A stretch of 64,000 bases of DNA, from assembly GCA_947501115.1 (NCBI GenBank), contig CANMVX010000017.1, positions 1-64,000 on the forward strand, read 5' to 3'. The position numbers and the translations under genes were made by a program. This DNA is from Haliscomenobacteraceae bacterium. Lineage in GTDB: Bacteria > Bacteroidota > Bacteroidia > Chitinophagales > Saprospiraceae. A model generated the notes under the pieces. It ran no database searches, was not told the DNA's origin, and saw only the letters and a program-made list of their open reading frames with translations. Shown piece after piece: positions 7,616 through 17,143 of the stretch (the stretch's first letter is position 1; each line of letters opens with the position of its first letter).

Positions 7616-9244
7616 TTATTTGCTTTTGTAAAGTACCTGACGATCACCTTTTATTTTATCTGAAACAAGATAGTCATCATAATTCATTAAACTGTCAATG
7701 ACTCCTTTCGGCGCCAATTCAATAATCCTATTGGCAACAGAGGCGGTCAAGGCATGGTCATGAGAACAGAACAATAAATTGCCCTTAAAGGTCTGCATGG
7801 CGGTATTTAAGGCCGTAATAGATTCCAGATCGAGGTGATTGGTAGGTTCGTCTAATAGCACAAAATTAGGCGAGCCTAACATGACTTTAGCTAACATGCA
7901 ACGTACTTTTTCCCCTCCAGAAAGGACACTCGATTTTTTCTGAACCTCTTCACCACTAAAAAGCATTCTGCCTAAGAAACTTCTAATAAACTGCTCATCT
8001 TTATTTTGAGCAAACTGTCTGAGCCAATTAATCAGGTCGATATCATTTTCAGCTGAAAAAAATTCCTGATTTTCATTGGGTAAATAGCCCACCGTTATCG
8101 TTTGCCCAAATTCAAAGCTCCCTTTTTCAGCTTCTTGATTTCCAGCAATGATTTGGAAAAAAGAGGAAACAGCCATAGGATTCTGACTAATAACAGCAAT
8201 TTTTTCTCCCTGATTAACGGTAAAAGAAACATTGGAAAATAAGATGTTACCCTCAGAATCCTTGGCACTCAAATCTTTAACAGCTAGAAGTTGATCTCCA
8301 GGTTCCCTTTCCATCTGGAAGTGGATAAATGGATATTTCCTGCTGGACGGCTTAATCTCCTCTAAATTTAATTTCTCCAGGGCCTTTTTCCTCGAGGTCG
8401 CTTGTTTCGATTTTGATGCATTGGCGCTGAATCGTTGGATAAATTCTAACATATCCTGACGCTTTTGCTCAATTTTCTTGTTCTTATTGGCAATTTGCTG
8501 CGCCATCAACTGGCTCGATTCATACCAGAAGGTATAATTTCCAGTGTAAATATTTATTTTTTGAAAATCAATATCGGCTATGTGCGTGCACACCATATCC
8601 AAAAAATAACGGTCATGGGATACCACAATAACCGTATTTTTAAAATCGGCAAGGAAATCGGCCAACCAGGTAATGGTTTCGGCATCCAGGTCATTGGTAG
8701 GTTCATCCAAAAGTAAAATGTCGGGATTTCCGAAAAGGGATTGTGCCAACAAGGTTTTCACCTTTTCCGGACCACTTAGGTTTTTTACTAAACGATAGTG
8801 TAAATCTTCTTTTACACCAAGATTACTCAATAGCGTGGCGGCATCACTTTCAGCGGTCCAACCACCCATTTCACCATATTTATTTTCCAGATCAGCCGCA
8901 CGTAATCCGTCCGCTTCAGTGGCATCCGGATCCATATAAATGTTGTTTTTTTCAACTTGAATGGCATACATTTCCTTATGCCCCATCATAACCGTATCTA
9001 ATACAGAATATTCCTCAAATTCAAAATGGTTTTGTTTTAATACCGCCATCCTGTTTCCAGGCTCTATGGAAACAGAACCTCTATTAGGATTAATTTCACC
9101 AGATAATATTTTCAGGAAAGTGGATTTTCCAGCACCATTTGCACCAATGACACCATAACAATTTCCACGGGTAAACTTAATATTTACCTCGTTGAATAGA
9201 AATCTTCTACCATATTGTAGCGAAACGTCATTTACTGTAACCAT
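7616..9244 (-). CDS. ABC-F ATPase, YbiT-like
   Basis: A 542-residue soluble protein with two ABC domains, no membrane segment and a charged linker at 240-310, the ABC-F layout of ribosome-associated ATPases. Domain 1 has Walker A GANGAGKST (34-42), signature LSGPE (156-160), Walker B with E181, and switch H210. Domain 2 keeps signature LSGGE (441-445) and Walker B with E466, but its P-loop region reads SQNPMAVSS near 353-361 and lacks the Lys. Degenerate second P-loops occur in Bacteroidota members of this group. Its role in translation or antibiotic protection is not resolved. Confidence 0.9.
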   Translation of the reverse strand: MVTVNDVSLQYGRRFLFNEVNIKFTRGNCYGVIGANGAGKSTFLKILSGEINPNRGSVSIEPGNRMAVLKQNHFEFEEYSVLDTVMMGHKEMYAIQVEKNNIYMDPDATEADGLRAADLENKYGEMGGWTAESDAATLLSNLGVKEDLHYRLVKNLSGPEKVKTLLAQSLFGNPDILLLDEPTNDLDAETITWLADFLADFKNTVIVVSHDRYFLDMVCTHIADIDFQKINIYTGNYTFWYESSQLMAQQIANKNKKIEQKRQDMLEFIQRFSANASKSKQATSRKKALEKLNLEEIKPSSRKYPFIHFQMEREPGDQLLAVKDLSAKDSEGNILFSNVSFTVNQGEKIAVISQNPMAVSSFFQIIAGNQEAEKGSFEFGQTITVGYLPNENQEFFSAENDIDLINWLRQFAQNKDEQFIRSFLGRMLFSGEEVQKKSSVLSGGEKVRCMLAKVMLGSPNFVLLDEPTNHLDLESITALNTAMQTFKGNLLFCSHDHALTASVANRIIELAPKGVIDSLMNYDDYLVSDKIKGDRQVLYKSK

Positions 9245-9341
9245 ATAACATAATTATTGAAACGCGAAGGTAAAAAAAGTCGGGCATATAATGGAAATTA
9301 ACTCCTTGCTTGCTAACTTACACGTAAATAAATGCTGTAAA

Positions 9342-10451
9342 ATGAAAAAACTTATACCTCTCATTGGACTTTTAATATTGTCAACCATGTTGTTCTCCCC
9401 ATTATATGCCCAAAAGGATGCGGCGATTAAAGTGGTTGTTGCGGGTACTTCCCATGGACATTCTGGTTGGATTTTAAATAAATTGGACAGACCTGAAATG
9501 CAGGTTATAGGTATTTATGAACCAGACCAGGATCTGGCTGAAAAGCAATCGTTAAGGTACAAAATACCTAAAGAATTATTTTTCAATGATTTAAAAATGG
9601 CATTGGATAAATTAAAACCAGAAGCAGTGTTGGCATTCGGCGCTATAAAAGAACATTTGGAGGTTGTGGAAATTGCGGCTCCTCTCGGTATTCACATCAT
9701 GGTGGAAAAACCGCTGGCAGCAAATTTGGAGGATGCCTTAAAAATGCAGCAATTGGCAAATAAATATAAGGTAATGCTACTGACTAATTATGAAACATCC
9801 TGGTACCCATCTACCGCTGAAAGTTTCAGATTAGTTAGGGATAGTAATTTTGTTGGTCAAATAAGAAAAGTGGTTTTTCATCATGGTCATCAGGGGCCAA
9901 AAGAAATTGGCGTAGGGGACGACTTTTTTAAATGGTTGACTGATCCCGTTTTAAATGGTGGTGGTGCGCTCATGGATTTTGGTTGTTATGGCGCTAATCT
10001 GGCGACTTATCTATTGAAGGGTCAGGAACCTGTGTCGGTCACCGCTGTGACGAATCAATTTAAGCCCCATATTTATCCAAAAGTAGATGACGATGCTACC
10101 ATTATTTTAAATTATCCCTCCCTTCAAGTGATTATTCAGGCGTCCTGGAATTGGACATACAATAGGAAAGATATGGAGATTTATGGCGACAGTGCCGCTA
10201 TTACTGCTCTGAATGCCAATAAGATGCGCTTCAGAAATAGCAAAAATGGAGCGGAATACGAAAAAACGGTGACGGACAAAGATATAGCCGTTTATACCAA
10301 TCCTTTTTCTTACCTGCATGCGGTGTTGAGAGGAAAGGAGAAGCCAGAACCTTTTGGACTTTATACCCTCGAAAATAATGTGATGGTAAATAGGATTTTA
10401 GCGGCAGCAAAAATGTCAGCTGCAACAGGAAAAACAGTGAAACTGAAATAG
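9342..10451 (+). CDS. Gfo/Idh/MocA-family oxidoreductase, exported
   Basis: A 369-residue NAD(P)-dependent sugar-oxidoreductase-like protein. I start at ATG 9342 because it opens directly into a signal peptide (MKKLIPLIGLLIL to LYAQ, about residue 24); the frame extends up to 9291 without a signal. The Rossmann part begins IKVVVAGTSHGHSGW, and the EKPLAAN motif at 122-128 is the family signature; the GFO/IDH C-terminal domain follows. Exported members often use a bound nucleotide cofactor. The MFS transporter gene follows by 131 bases, which suggests sugar-derivative uptake and oxidation. The ABC-F gene is divergent. Confidence 0.88.
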   Translation: MKKLIPLIGLLILSTMLFSPLYAQKDAAIKVVVAGTSHGHSGWILNKLDRPEMQVIGIYEPDQDLAEKQSLRYKIPKELFFNDLKMALDKLKPEAVLAFGAIKEHLEVVEIAAPLGIHIMVEKPLAANLEDALKMQQLANKYKVMLLTNYETSWYPSTAESFRLVRDSNFVGQIRKVVFHHGHQGPKEIGVGDDFFKWLTDPVLNGGGALMDFGCYGANLATYLLKGQEPVSVTAVTNQFKPHIYPKVDDDATIILNYPSLQVIIQASWNWTYNRKDMEIYGDSAAITALNANKMRFRNSKNGAEYEKTVTDKDIAVYTNPFSYLHAVLRGKEKPEPFGLYTLENNVMVNRILAAAKMSAATGKTVKLK

Positions 10452-10495
10452 AATGGTGAAATATTCAACATTTAAGGTGCTAAAAATAGATTTAT

Positions 10496-10509
10496 GTAAC
10501 AAAGGTTAC
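10496..10509. promoter_or_regulatory. Small palindrome upstream of the MFS gene
   Basis: GTAAC-AAAG-GTTAC is a perfect 5-bp inverted repeat with a 4-base spacer, 74 bases upstream of the transporter start. It could be an operator half-site pair. Its small size makes chance a real possibility. Confidence 0.2.
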
Positions 10510-10582
10510 TTAAATTTTTAAAAAAAAGGTATATTGGTACTGCATGTGATTTATTAACCTAAAAACACTTAAAATATTCATT

Positions 10583-11794
10583 ATGGTAAACGACAAACGA
10601 CTTTTTTATGGTAGTTGCCTTGCATTGATAACTACAGCTCTTTCTTTTAGTATAAGAGCAGGTATTTTGCCCCAGTTAGGAGAGCAATTGAATCTTTCAG
10701 CGGAACAGCTTGGATTTATAAACTCTATGTGGTTTCTAGGCTTTCCTTTATCTATGGTTGTTGGAGGTCTTGTTTATTACACGGTTGGGCCAAAAAAAAT
10801 CATGCAATTTGCTTTTTTCGCCCATGCAGTAGGTATTCTTCTTACCATTTATTCAGGAAGTTATATGGGCTTGCTTATTTCAACTTTCCTCATAGGATTA
10901 GGTAATGGCTGTACGGAAGCCGCTTGTAATCCAATGATTTCTGATACTTATGAAGGCGTGAAGATGAGCAAAATGATGAATCGTTTTCACATGTGGTTCC
11001 CTGGTGGTATCGTTATAGGAAGTCTTGTTTCTAAATTTATGACAGACGCTGGTTTCGGATGGGAATCACAGATTTGGGTGATTATGATACCAACCGTAGT
11101 TTATGCTTACTTGTTTTTCGGTCAGGAATTCCCAAAACCAAAGGTTGCCTTGTCTGCTTCAATCAGTGAAAATTTCAAGGCAATGGCTACGCCTCTTTTC
11201 ATATTTATGTTTGCTTGTATGGCCCTTACGGCTATTTCCGAATTCGGCCCTCAACAGTGGACAGGTATCATTTTGGCAAAAAGTGGTGCACAACCTATGT
11301 TGATTTTAGCACTGGTTACTGGTCTGATGGCCGTTGCCCGTTATTTTGGAGGTGAAGTGGTTCATAAATTAGATCAAACTGGTGTTTTACTCGGTTCTGC
11401 TGTGTTGGCTACCATTGGTATTTATTTATTTAGTACGCAGACAGGCACCATGGCTTATGCTGCAGCTATCATTTATGCCTTGGGTATTGCTTATTTCTGG
11501 CCAAATATGATTGGTTTTATTGCTGCCAAAATTCCTAAAAGCGGTGCTTTAGGTATGTCAATCGTAGGTGCAGTAGGCATGTTCTCTTCCTCTATTTTTC
11601 AACCCATTATTGGGAAATGGATAGACAGTGATAAAGCTGAACAGGCTGCCTTAGGTCTGACTGGTGATGACCTTGAATTAGCAGCGGGTCAAGCAACGCT
11701 CAGTACTATGATTTATTTTCCTTTAATTTTAATTGTAGCCTTCACTATTTTATACTTTTGGGTAAAAAGTATGAAGTCTTCTGAAGCGGCTTAA
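10583..11794 (+). CDS. MFS transporter
   Basis: A 403-residue protein with about 12 membrane segments and an internal pause near residues 195-210, the major facilitator layout. The loop VGPKKIMQF between TM2 and TM3 stands where the MFS motif A is found. RFHMWFPGG near residue 138 resembles a substrate-channel motif in sugar/oligosaccharide porters. The exact substrate is unknown. It follows the exported Gfo/Idh/MocA gene and ends before a strong terminator, so these two genes form a likely unit. Confidence 0.88.
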   Translation: MVNDKRLFYGSCLALITTALSFSIRAGILPQLGEQLNLSAEQLGFINSMWFLGFPLSMVVGGLVYYTVGPKKIMQFAFFAHAVGILLTIYSGSYMGLLISTFLIGLGNGCTEAACNPMISDTYEGVKMSKMMNRFHMWFPGGIVIGSLVSKFMTDAGFGWESQIWVIMIPTVVYAYLFFGQEFPKPKVALSASISENFKAMATPLFIFMFACMALTAISEFGPQQWTGIILAKSGAQPMLILALVTGLMAVARYFGGEVVHKLDQTGVLLGSAVLATIGIYLFSTQTGTMAYAAAIIYALGIAYFWPNMIGFIAAKIPKSGALGMSIVGAVGMFSSSIFQPIIGKWIDSDKAEQAALGLTGDDLELAAGQATLSTMIYFPLILIVAFTILYFWVKSMKSSEAA

Positions 11795-11808
11795 TATATG
11801 TTTTATAA

Positions 11809-11854
11809 CTAAAAAAGGGATCTTTCAAAATAAATTGAAAGATCCCTTTTTTAG
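11809..11854. terminator. Bidirectional intrinsic terminator
   Basis: A perfect 20-base inverted repeat (arms 11809-11828 and 11835-11854, loop AATAAA) with GGGATC in the stem. It has an A-run on the left and a T-run on the right, so it can stop the MFS transcript and the convergent TonB-receptor transcript. Confidence 0.88.
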
Positions 11855-11920
11855 TTTAAGATGAAAGGGTTGTCAAAGTTCAAATCCAAAACTTTACCGC
11901 TAAGCATATTTATTAAAACC

Positions 11921-14488
11921 CTAAAATGAATGTCTTAAAGTTATACCCCACGTTCTTTGGTCTCCTAAAACGGCTGCATAATGACCCGCACTTCCACCAG
12001 CAGGAAGTAGTTGTTCAAAATAGTTTTTATTAGTTAAATTTCTGGTCCAAAGGATGATGGTAAATCCGTTAAATGCATTAAAGCCTGCCCTTAAATTTAA
12101 AAGATGATATCCATCAATATTCAAATATTGGGATGGCGATGGACTGGAGGAAAAGGAGGATCTTAAAAAAAGATCTGTGGAAATAAAATATTTTCCCTTA
12201 AGTTGAAGGAATTTTCCAGGAAAATTAGCGTCACCTCTGAAGGAGCCTGCCCATTTGGATATACCTGGTAATTGGCCACCTGAAATATCCTTAAACGCTG
12301 AGGTGCCTCCAACTTCCTCTAATGGAACAGGTGCATTTTTAAAGGAAATATACTTTCCATCCGTGTAGGCAAGGGAACTGGAAAAGGATAAAAATGAATT
12401 TATTTTAAGCGTAATATCTATTTCTCCACCCTGAACCCTTACTTGCTCAGCATTAGCTAAATATCCCCGATTCACCCCAATTTCTGGCGTTTGAACCAGC
12501 GTTTGATAGCCTTTTATGTCCGTATGAAATAAAACAAGGTTAAAAGTTGTATTTTCAAATGGTTCTGACTTAATCCCTGCTTCTTTATGCGTTACAAATT
12601 CCGGATTAACTCTGGCTAATTCAATTAATACCTTACCATTTGAAGTGGGAAGTCCACCAAGATTAACGCCAACTGGCTTATAGCTATTGGAATAGGTTGC
12701 AAAAGTGTGTAACTTTTTACCAGGCTTATAGGAAAGGGTAACTTGTCCGGATAAATTATTCTCATTTACGGAGAAGTAAAAGGCTTGATTTGAGTATAAA
12801 CCATTTTTTAATGCAATTAATGCAGGATCAGTAGTTTGTAATCCTCCATATACCTCTCTTTTATAGTCAACATTTTTTTTATCATAATTAAATCGGATGC
12901 CAGGCAGTATGTGAATTTTTTCACTAATGGCATAGTCAAGTTGACTAAAAACGGCAGATCCCAAAGACTGTAACCGCGAGGTCGTGTTTACACCCATTCC
13001 ATCAAATAAACCTGGTGTTTTCCAAAGAGGTGAAGTCGAACTTTGTGAAAAACGCCATTGTGCAGAACCTGATTCCTCTGTTTGTACCGGATCAGATTTT
13101 AAATCCTGTTGGATCAAAAATGCCCCAAATACTCCGCTTAGTTTTTTAGATAACTCACCTGCATACCTGATTTCTTGTGTCCATTGTGCGTGTTTTGAAT
13201 TTCCCTGCGATTTTGTCAGGACAGGTAAACCGATAAAATCCCTATCATTTGACGGATCCCAAATCCAATAGCGCCAGGCTGAAGTAGAGGTTAAAGTTCC
13301 TTTCCCCAGTTTAATGTTCGCATTTATAGAGGCGCCTCCAAAATCATTATTTACCCTCCATGGAGAATCGGAATCTGTTAATCGATCAAACGGATTTGTT
13401 GAAGGTAACTTGTATCCCAAGTCCGTAATAATTTGGTTAAATTGTCGGTAAGCTGCCCTTTTGGTAGTAACTACACCAGCAACAACCGTTGCATTTCCGT
13501 CTGGTCTTTGTCGCGCATTGTCTCCTGCAATGGTAATATTAATATTTTCAGTGGGTGTGTATAATAATTGTGCTCTGAAAGCAAGGTTATTCAGCGTATT
13601 TACGGGCTTTAAGGTGGTTAGATTATAAAGTGTACCATCTCTTTGAGTACCTGAAAAAGAGAATCGTCCTGCTACTTTTTTAATCAATGGACCCGTAAAG
13701 GATGCTTTTGCTTGTATGAAATTCAAATTTCCATAGGTAGTTTCAAATCTTGCACTTGGAGTGAAACTTGGGCCACGGGTTGTAATATTAAATGCGCCTG
13801 CCGTTGTGTTTTTTCCGTAAAGGGTTCCCTGAGGCCCCCTGAGTACTTCAATTTGTTCTATATCAACAAAATCAATGGCCGTTGCAGCTGGTCGGGCATA
13901 ATAAACACCATCGACATAAAATCCGACGCCAGGGTCAATTCCATCGTTTGTCAAACCAAAGGAAGATCCAAGCCCTCTAATATTTAAGGTGGTGTTCCGT
14001 CCATTTGAGGCATAAAATTGAACGGAAGGAATATATTCTTTAATTCTATTTGGATTAAATGCACCTGTGTTTTCAACATTTGCACCACTAATAACCGAAA
14101 TAGGTAAGGGTATTTCCTGTGGTGATTCTTTTCTTCGTCTGGAGGAAACGGTTATTTCTTGAAGTTCATTTTCACTTTCCTCCAGTTTTATTTCAACATT
14201 ACTATCGGAAATGACTATTTCCGCATTCTTATAACCTATATAACTCACAATGAGCGTTAAAGGAAGTTTCTGCCCGGTAATAAGAACAAATTCACCGTTC
14301 TCATCGGTAACAGCACCGTTGGTAGTACCCTTTATAGAAATGGATGCACCAATTAATATTTCATTCGTCTGATTATCTAATACTTTTCCCTTTATTCGCG
14401 CATTAATAATGGGTGCCTGTTGGGCATTTAAGTTTAAAATGCCAAAAATTAGCCATAGAATGGAAAGGTAGGAATGCTTTTTTTTCAT
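11921..14488 (-). CDS. TonB-dependent receptor with carboxypeptidase-regulatory N-domain
   Basis: An 855-residue outer-membrane receptor. A signal peptide ends near residue 22 (ILNLNAQ). A CarboxypepD-regulatory-like domain lies at about 30-115 (GKVLDNQTNEILIGASISI). The plug follows at about 125-240 and contains IEQIEVLRGPQGTLYGKN. The rest is a beta-barrel ending in the terminal Phe (ITLRHSF). It resembles siderophore/vitamin receptors more than SusC, and no SusD partner follows it. The ligand is unknown. It is transcribed alone, against the MFS gene. Confidence 0.92.
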   Translation of the reverse strand: MKKKHSYLSILWLIFGILNLNAQQAPIINARIKGKVLDNQTNEILIGASISIKGTTNGAVTDENGEFVLITGQKLPLTLIVSYIGYKNAEIVISDSNVEIKLEESENELQEITVSSRRRKESPQEIPLPISVISGANVENTGAFNPNRIKEYIPSVQFYASNGRNTTLNIRGLGSSFGLTNDGIDPGVGFYVDGVYYARPAATAIDFVDIEQIEVLRGPQGTLYGKNTTAGAFNITTRGPSFTPSARFETTYGNLNFIQAKASFTGPLIKKVAGRFSFSGTQRDGTLYNLTTLKPVNTLNNLAFRAQLLYTPTENINITIAGDNARQRPDGNATVVAGVVTTKRAAYRQFNQIITDLGYKLPSTNPFDRLTDSDSPWRVNNDFGGASINANIKLGKGTLTSTSAWRYWIWDPSNDRDFIGLPVLTKSQGNSKHAQWTQEIRYAGELSKKLSGVFGAFLIQQDLKSDPVQTEESGSAQWRFSQSSTSPLWKTPGLFDGMGVNTTSRLQSLGSAVFSQLDYAISEKIHILPGIRFNYDKKNVDYKREVYGGLQTTDPALIALKNGLYSNQAFYFSVNENNLSGQVTLSYKPGKKLHTFATYSNSYKPVGVNLGGLPTSNGKVLIELARVNPEFVTHKEAGIKSEPFENTTFNLVLFHTDIKGYQTLVQTPEIGVNRGYLANAEQVRVQGGEIDITLKINSFLSFSSSLAYTDGKYISFKNAPVPLEEVGGTSAFKDISGGQLPGISKWAGSFRGDANFPGKFLQLKGKYFISTDLFLRSSFSSSPSPSQYLNIDGYHLLNLRAGFNAFNGFTIILWTRNLTNKNYFEQLLPAGGSAGHYAAVLGDQRTWGITLRHSF

Positions 14489-14792
14489 CTTAATTTACTT
14501 TTAATGTGATTGATTTTTGCTTTAAAGAGTGCTCTTTTAAAATGTTGGACAAATCTATGTAAAATATTCTATTAATTCTATCAAATAAGTAGGATTTATT
14601 AAATTGAAACGGATAAAATGAGTATTATCAAATATAAGATATTGAATAATAGATATCTATGTAAAATATATGAACAAATCAAATTTGGGAAAAAAGGACT
14701 GGGGAATCCTATTCTTCTCTAATTGTTGAGTATCCGTCCATTTCCTGAGACATGAACCAAAAGAAATAAATCTTTACGATCAAGGAGTTGTA
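14489..14792. other. Intergenic region upstream of the TonB receptor
   Basis: 304 AT-rich bases between two minus-strand genes, presumably carrying the receptor promoter. The only structure I see is an exact 14-base direct repeat, TCTATGTAAAATAT, at 14554-14567 and 14656-14669. No RNA gene or open frame is supported. Confidence 0.4.
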
Positions 14793-15947
14793 TCAGTTCA
14801 ATACTGGTCTATGAATAGTAACTTTAAATTGTTCCCCATCGGCATCATTTAGAAATTCAATGTTAGGGTATGTTTGTAAGGCACGTAAAATTCCGCTTCC
14901 TGCACCTCTGTAGGCTAATAGATCGGGAGCAAGGGATGCAATAATATGATTTCTAGAACGTCGTACTCCTTTTTTAATTTGCTCTTCAGTCAAACTATTC
15001 GGTAATTTACCAGGACTTGTTATTTCAATGCGATTTTCAAATACAAATAATTTAATTGAATCGTGTATGAAATAATTTCTGTGAATGAGCGCATTTACCA
15101 ATAATTCGGTGATAACAATTTCAGGTATTTCTGATTTACCTAGACTATTGAATGACTGGCCAGCCTGAACTTTTTGTAATTTGGATAAAATAAAATCATA
15201 GCCCTTCTTATACATTTCGTCAAGGGTTCCAATTAAATTTTCACTACTTCTGTAGGTTGTGTCAGTAATAGTATTCCCTCTAAACCAAATGGCTGTAATA
15301 AAAAAAGTTGGGATTAGTTTTTGGACATTTTTGCCAAAAAGTAAAGCGCCAGCAATATTTAATTTTCCTTTTGTACCCAGTCGTAAATTTTCGAGATACT
15401 TTAAAGTATCTTCTTTAATGGCAGCGTCCTTGTATTTTTCTTCATAAAAGGGCTGGAATTTATCCCAATTAAAATCATCCAATGAACTATGCTGCAACAA
15501 CATTTCTTCTGCATATAAATTACCACTATGCTGCAAAAGACGAGACAATTCCTCCTTACTGATTACTTTGCGTTTATCTGATCCGTTTTTAATCCAAATG
15601 ATACCATCTTTATCTGTATGTGGTTTATCCGTGCCTTCAGGAATGGTCACAACTATTACCCTTTTGCCATGTATATTAATTGTTTCAGTGGTTATAAATA
15701 TGGGAGATTTAACATGATCATTTGCTGCTGTTGAAATGAGGTTATTAATTCTTTGAATATCCTGAAATGAAAGACCAGCTACATCACCTGTTTTATCATC
15801 AACACCGATGATAATCATTCCTCCAAGGGTATTTGAAAATGCTACCATCTCCTGAGAAATACTAATGACATTATGCACATCACTTTTAAACTGGATTTTT
15901 GTAGTTTCTCCATTGCCAATGATTTCAAGTAATGCTAATACTTCCAT
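14793..15947 (-). CDS. AlbA_2/Schlafen-type protein with C-terminal HATPase_c_4 domain
   Basis: A 384-residue protein of the widespread 'ATP-binding/RNA-binding domain' family. The N-terminal AlbA_2 domain (about 12-125) shows ETTKIQFKSD, MVAFSNTLGGMIIIGVDD and IWIKNGSDKR. The C-terminal part (about 275-380) shows ITELLVNALIHRNY and GAGSGILRAL, the GHKL-like ATPase fold. Members often lie in defence or accessory regions and some act as transcription regulators. Function here is unassigned. It stands alone beside the toxin-antitoxin region. Confidence 0.85.
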   Translation of the reverse strand: MEVLALLEIIGNGETTKIQFKSDVHNVISISQEMVAFSNTLGGMIIIGVDDKTGDVAGLSFQDIQRINNLISTAANDHVKSPIFITTETINIHGKRVIVVTIPEGTDKPHTDKDGIIWIKNGSDKRKVISKEELSRLLQHSGNLYAEEMLLQHSSLDDFNWDKFQPFYEEKYKDAAIKEDTLKYLENLRLGTKGKLNIAGALLFGKNVQKLIPTFFITAIWFRGNTITDTTYRSSENLIGTLDEMYKKGYDFILSKLQKVQAGQSFNSLGKSEIPEIVITELLVNALIHRNYFIHDSIKLFVFENRIEITSPGKLPNSLTEEQIKKGVRRSRNHIIASLAPDLLAYRGAGSGILRALQTYPNIEFLNDADGEQFKVTIHRPVLN

Positions 15948-16169
15948 AATTTACATATCATTTTAATCTGTTCTACATGTCGAAAAACAATTACATCATT
16001 GAATTAGGTTTAATGGTACCCAATATTACAAATTTAATTTCACTCCTTTTTGTTGAGAGCATATTTTGTTAACAGTTTTAGTTACACATCCGTCACTTCA
16101 TTCCTTTAAACTGAGCATTCATGGCGCTTTGCTGGTCTTTAAACACACAGGCGCCAAAATCTCATAATA

Positions 16170-16448
16170 TCAAAAATATCTCTTGGATTTTGACGGTCCA
16201 ATGCTAAGCCGTTTCAATTCCTCTTGGTCATTATAATTTCGAAAAGCGTCCTCTCGACTCTTCACGGCCATCATTGGATGGGAATTACTATTTAAAAAGC
16301 GTAAAAATGAGAAAACAAAAAGCAAAAATGAAAGTAGGATTTCTATAATCGAGAATTTCCCCCAAACAATAAGTGAGAAAACTAACCAGAGCAAGCCTAT
16401 AATGGTCAGAACCCCAGAAGCAGCAATAGATTTAAATGATATTTCCAA
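16170..16448 (-). CDS. Small membrane protein of unknown function
   Basis: A 92-residue frame with two hydrophobic helices (about 11-30 and 34-52) and a charged C-terminal tail (AFRNYNDQEELKR). The only start is TTG at 16448, since a stop lies two codons upstream, so it could also be the remainder of a longer gene. It directly follows the frameshifted membrane gene on the same strand. I do not recognise a family. Confidence 0.45.
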   Translation of the reverse strand: MEISFKSIAASGVLTIIGLLWLVFSLIVWGKFSIIEILLSFLLFVFSFLRFLNSNSHPMMAVKSREDAFRNYNDQEELKRLSIGPSKSKRYF

Positions 16449-16472
16449 TAGTCATTTCCTAATTTCAATTCA

Positions 16473-16747
16473 TTATTCTTTCTGGCTTTTACTGTACTTT
16501 CGCCAGGAAAATTTTAACGAAACGATAAACCCTATCATAGGGATATAGTGTATAAACCATATCCGGATTTGATATTCCCTAAGAAAAAATTCGCTTTGTT
16601 TGGGCGAAAAAGGTCGATCATTAGTGCCATGCTGAGTAAAAAGCCCAAACCAGCAGAAATTAGAAATACGCTTTCTAGAATATTATTTACTTTTATAATC
16701 TTAGGCCACTACCTATTTCAAAGATTCGGTTTGTATTTTCCAAATTA
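16473..16747 (-). pseudogene. Frameshifted small membrane-protein gene
   Basis: Two overlapping minus-strand frames read as one protein if a shift is allowed near 16545. The upstream part gives GLGFLLSMALMIDLFRP, then NKANFFLGNIKSGYGLYT. The downstream part gives IPMIGFIVSLKFSWRK, then SKSQKE and TAA at 16473. A further shift is needed near 16706 to reach any start. The sequence has the hydrophobic, then Lys-rich, layout of a real membrane protein, but no family is recognised. The plus-strand frame at 16548-16748 is its shadow. Confidence 0.5.
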
Positions 16748-16748
16748 G

Positions 16749-16819
16749 GCACAACCTCCAAGGCTATGTGACGGATGAAGGAAAATCGAAATCTGTTCAT
16801 CATAGCCAATGTTATGAGC
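16749..16819. repeat. attC-like hairpin after the toxin-antitoxin pair
   Basis: A 71-base element with GCACAAC and GTTATGAGC at its ends and AGGCTATG/CATAGCCA arms facing each other inside. It begins 10 bases after the antitoxin stop in the direction of that gene. Position and box layout match an integron-cassette attC, but the boxes deviate from the strict consensus. Confidence 0.4.
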
Positions 16820-16828
16820 TGGCCCTTC

Positions 16829-17143
16829 TTATTCACTTAACAATAGCTTTTGGTTTTCTAATTCAACTGTAAAGTTCACTTTTGCATTTAGTGCATCAAA
16901 CACCCTTAAGATGGTTGAGAATCTTGCATCAGTTGTTGAGTTTTCGATTTTTGCAATTTGTGATTTTTGTACACCCACAAGTTCACCAAGTTGCTCTTGT
17001 GTCAAATGCTTAGCTTTTCTTGCTTTCCTTATAGCATCACCAATCAATTCAAGTCGAAGCTCTTGTTCAAAAAGTTCACGTTTTGGTGTTCCTGGTTTGC
17101 CAATATATAGATCTGTCAACTCTTCTAAACTATATGTTTTCAT
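16829..17143 (-). CDS. HigA-like antitoxin, XRE-family HTH protein
   Basis: A 104-residue protein whose Cro/C1-type helix-turn-helix covers about 37-70 (ARKAKHLTQEQLGELVGV, then KSQIAKIEN). It should bind and neutralise the upstream toxin and repress their shared promoter. The ATG overlaps the toxin stop by four bases (17140-17143), so translation is coupled. Toxin-first order is typical of HigBA-type systems. An attC-like hairpin lies just beyond its stop. Confidence 0.88.
   Translation of the reverse strand: MKTYSLEELTDLYIGKPGTPKRELFEQELRLELIGDAIRKARKAKHLTQEQLGELVGVQKSQIAKIENSTTDARFSTILRVFDALNAKVNFTVELENQKLLLSE

Noticed and set aside
11871..11899. Sequence with a TTCAAATCC core that resembles a tRNA T-arm
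   Set aside because: No cloverleaf arms or acceptor stem can be paired around it.
16548..16748. 66-residue plus frame
   Set aside because: The minus strand carries a better, frameshifted membrane gene over the same bases.
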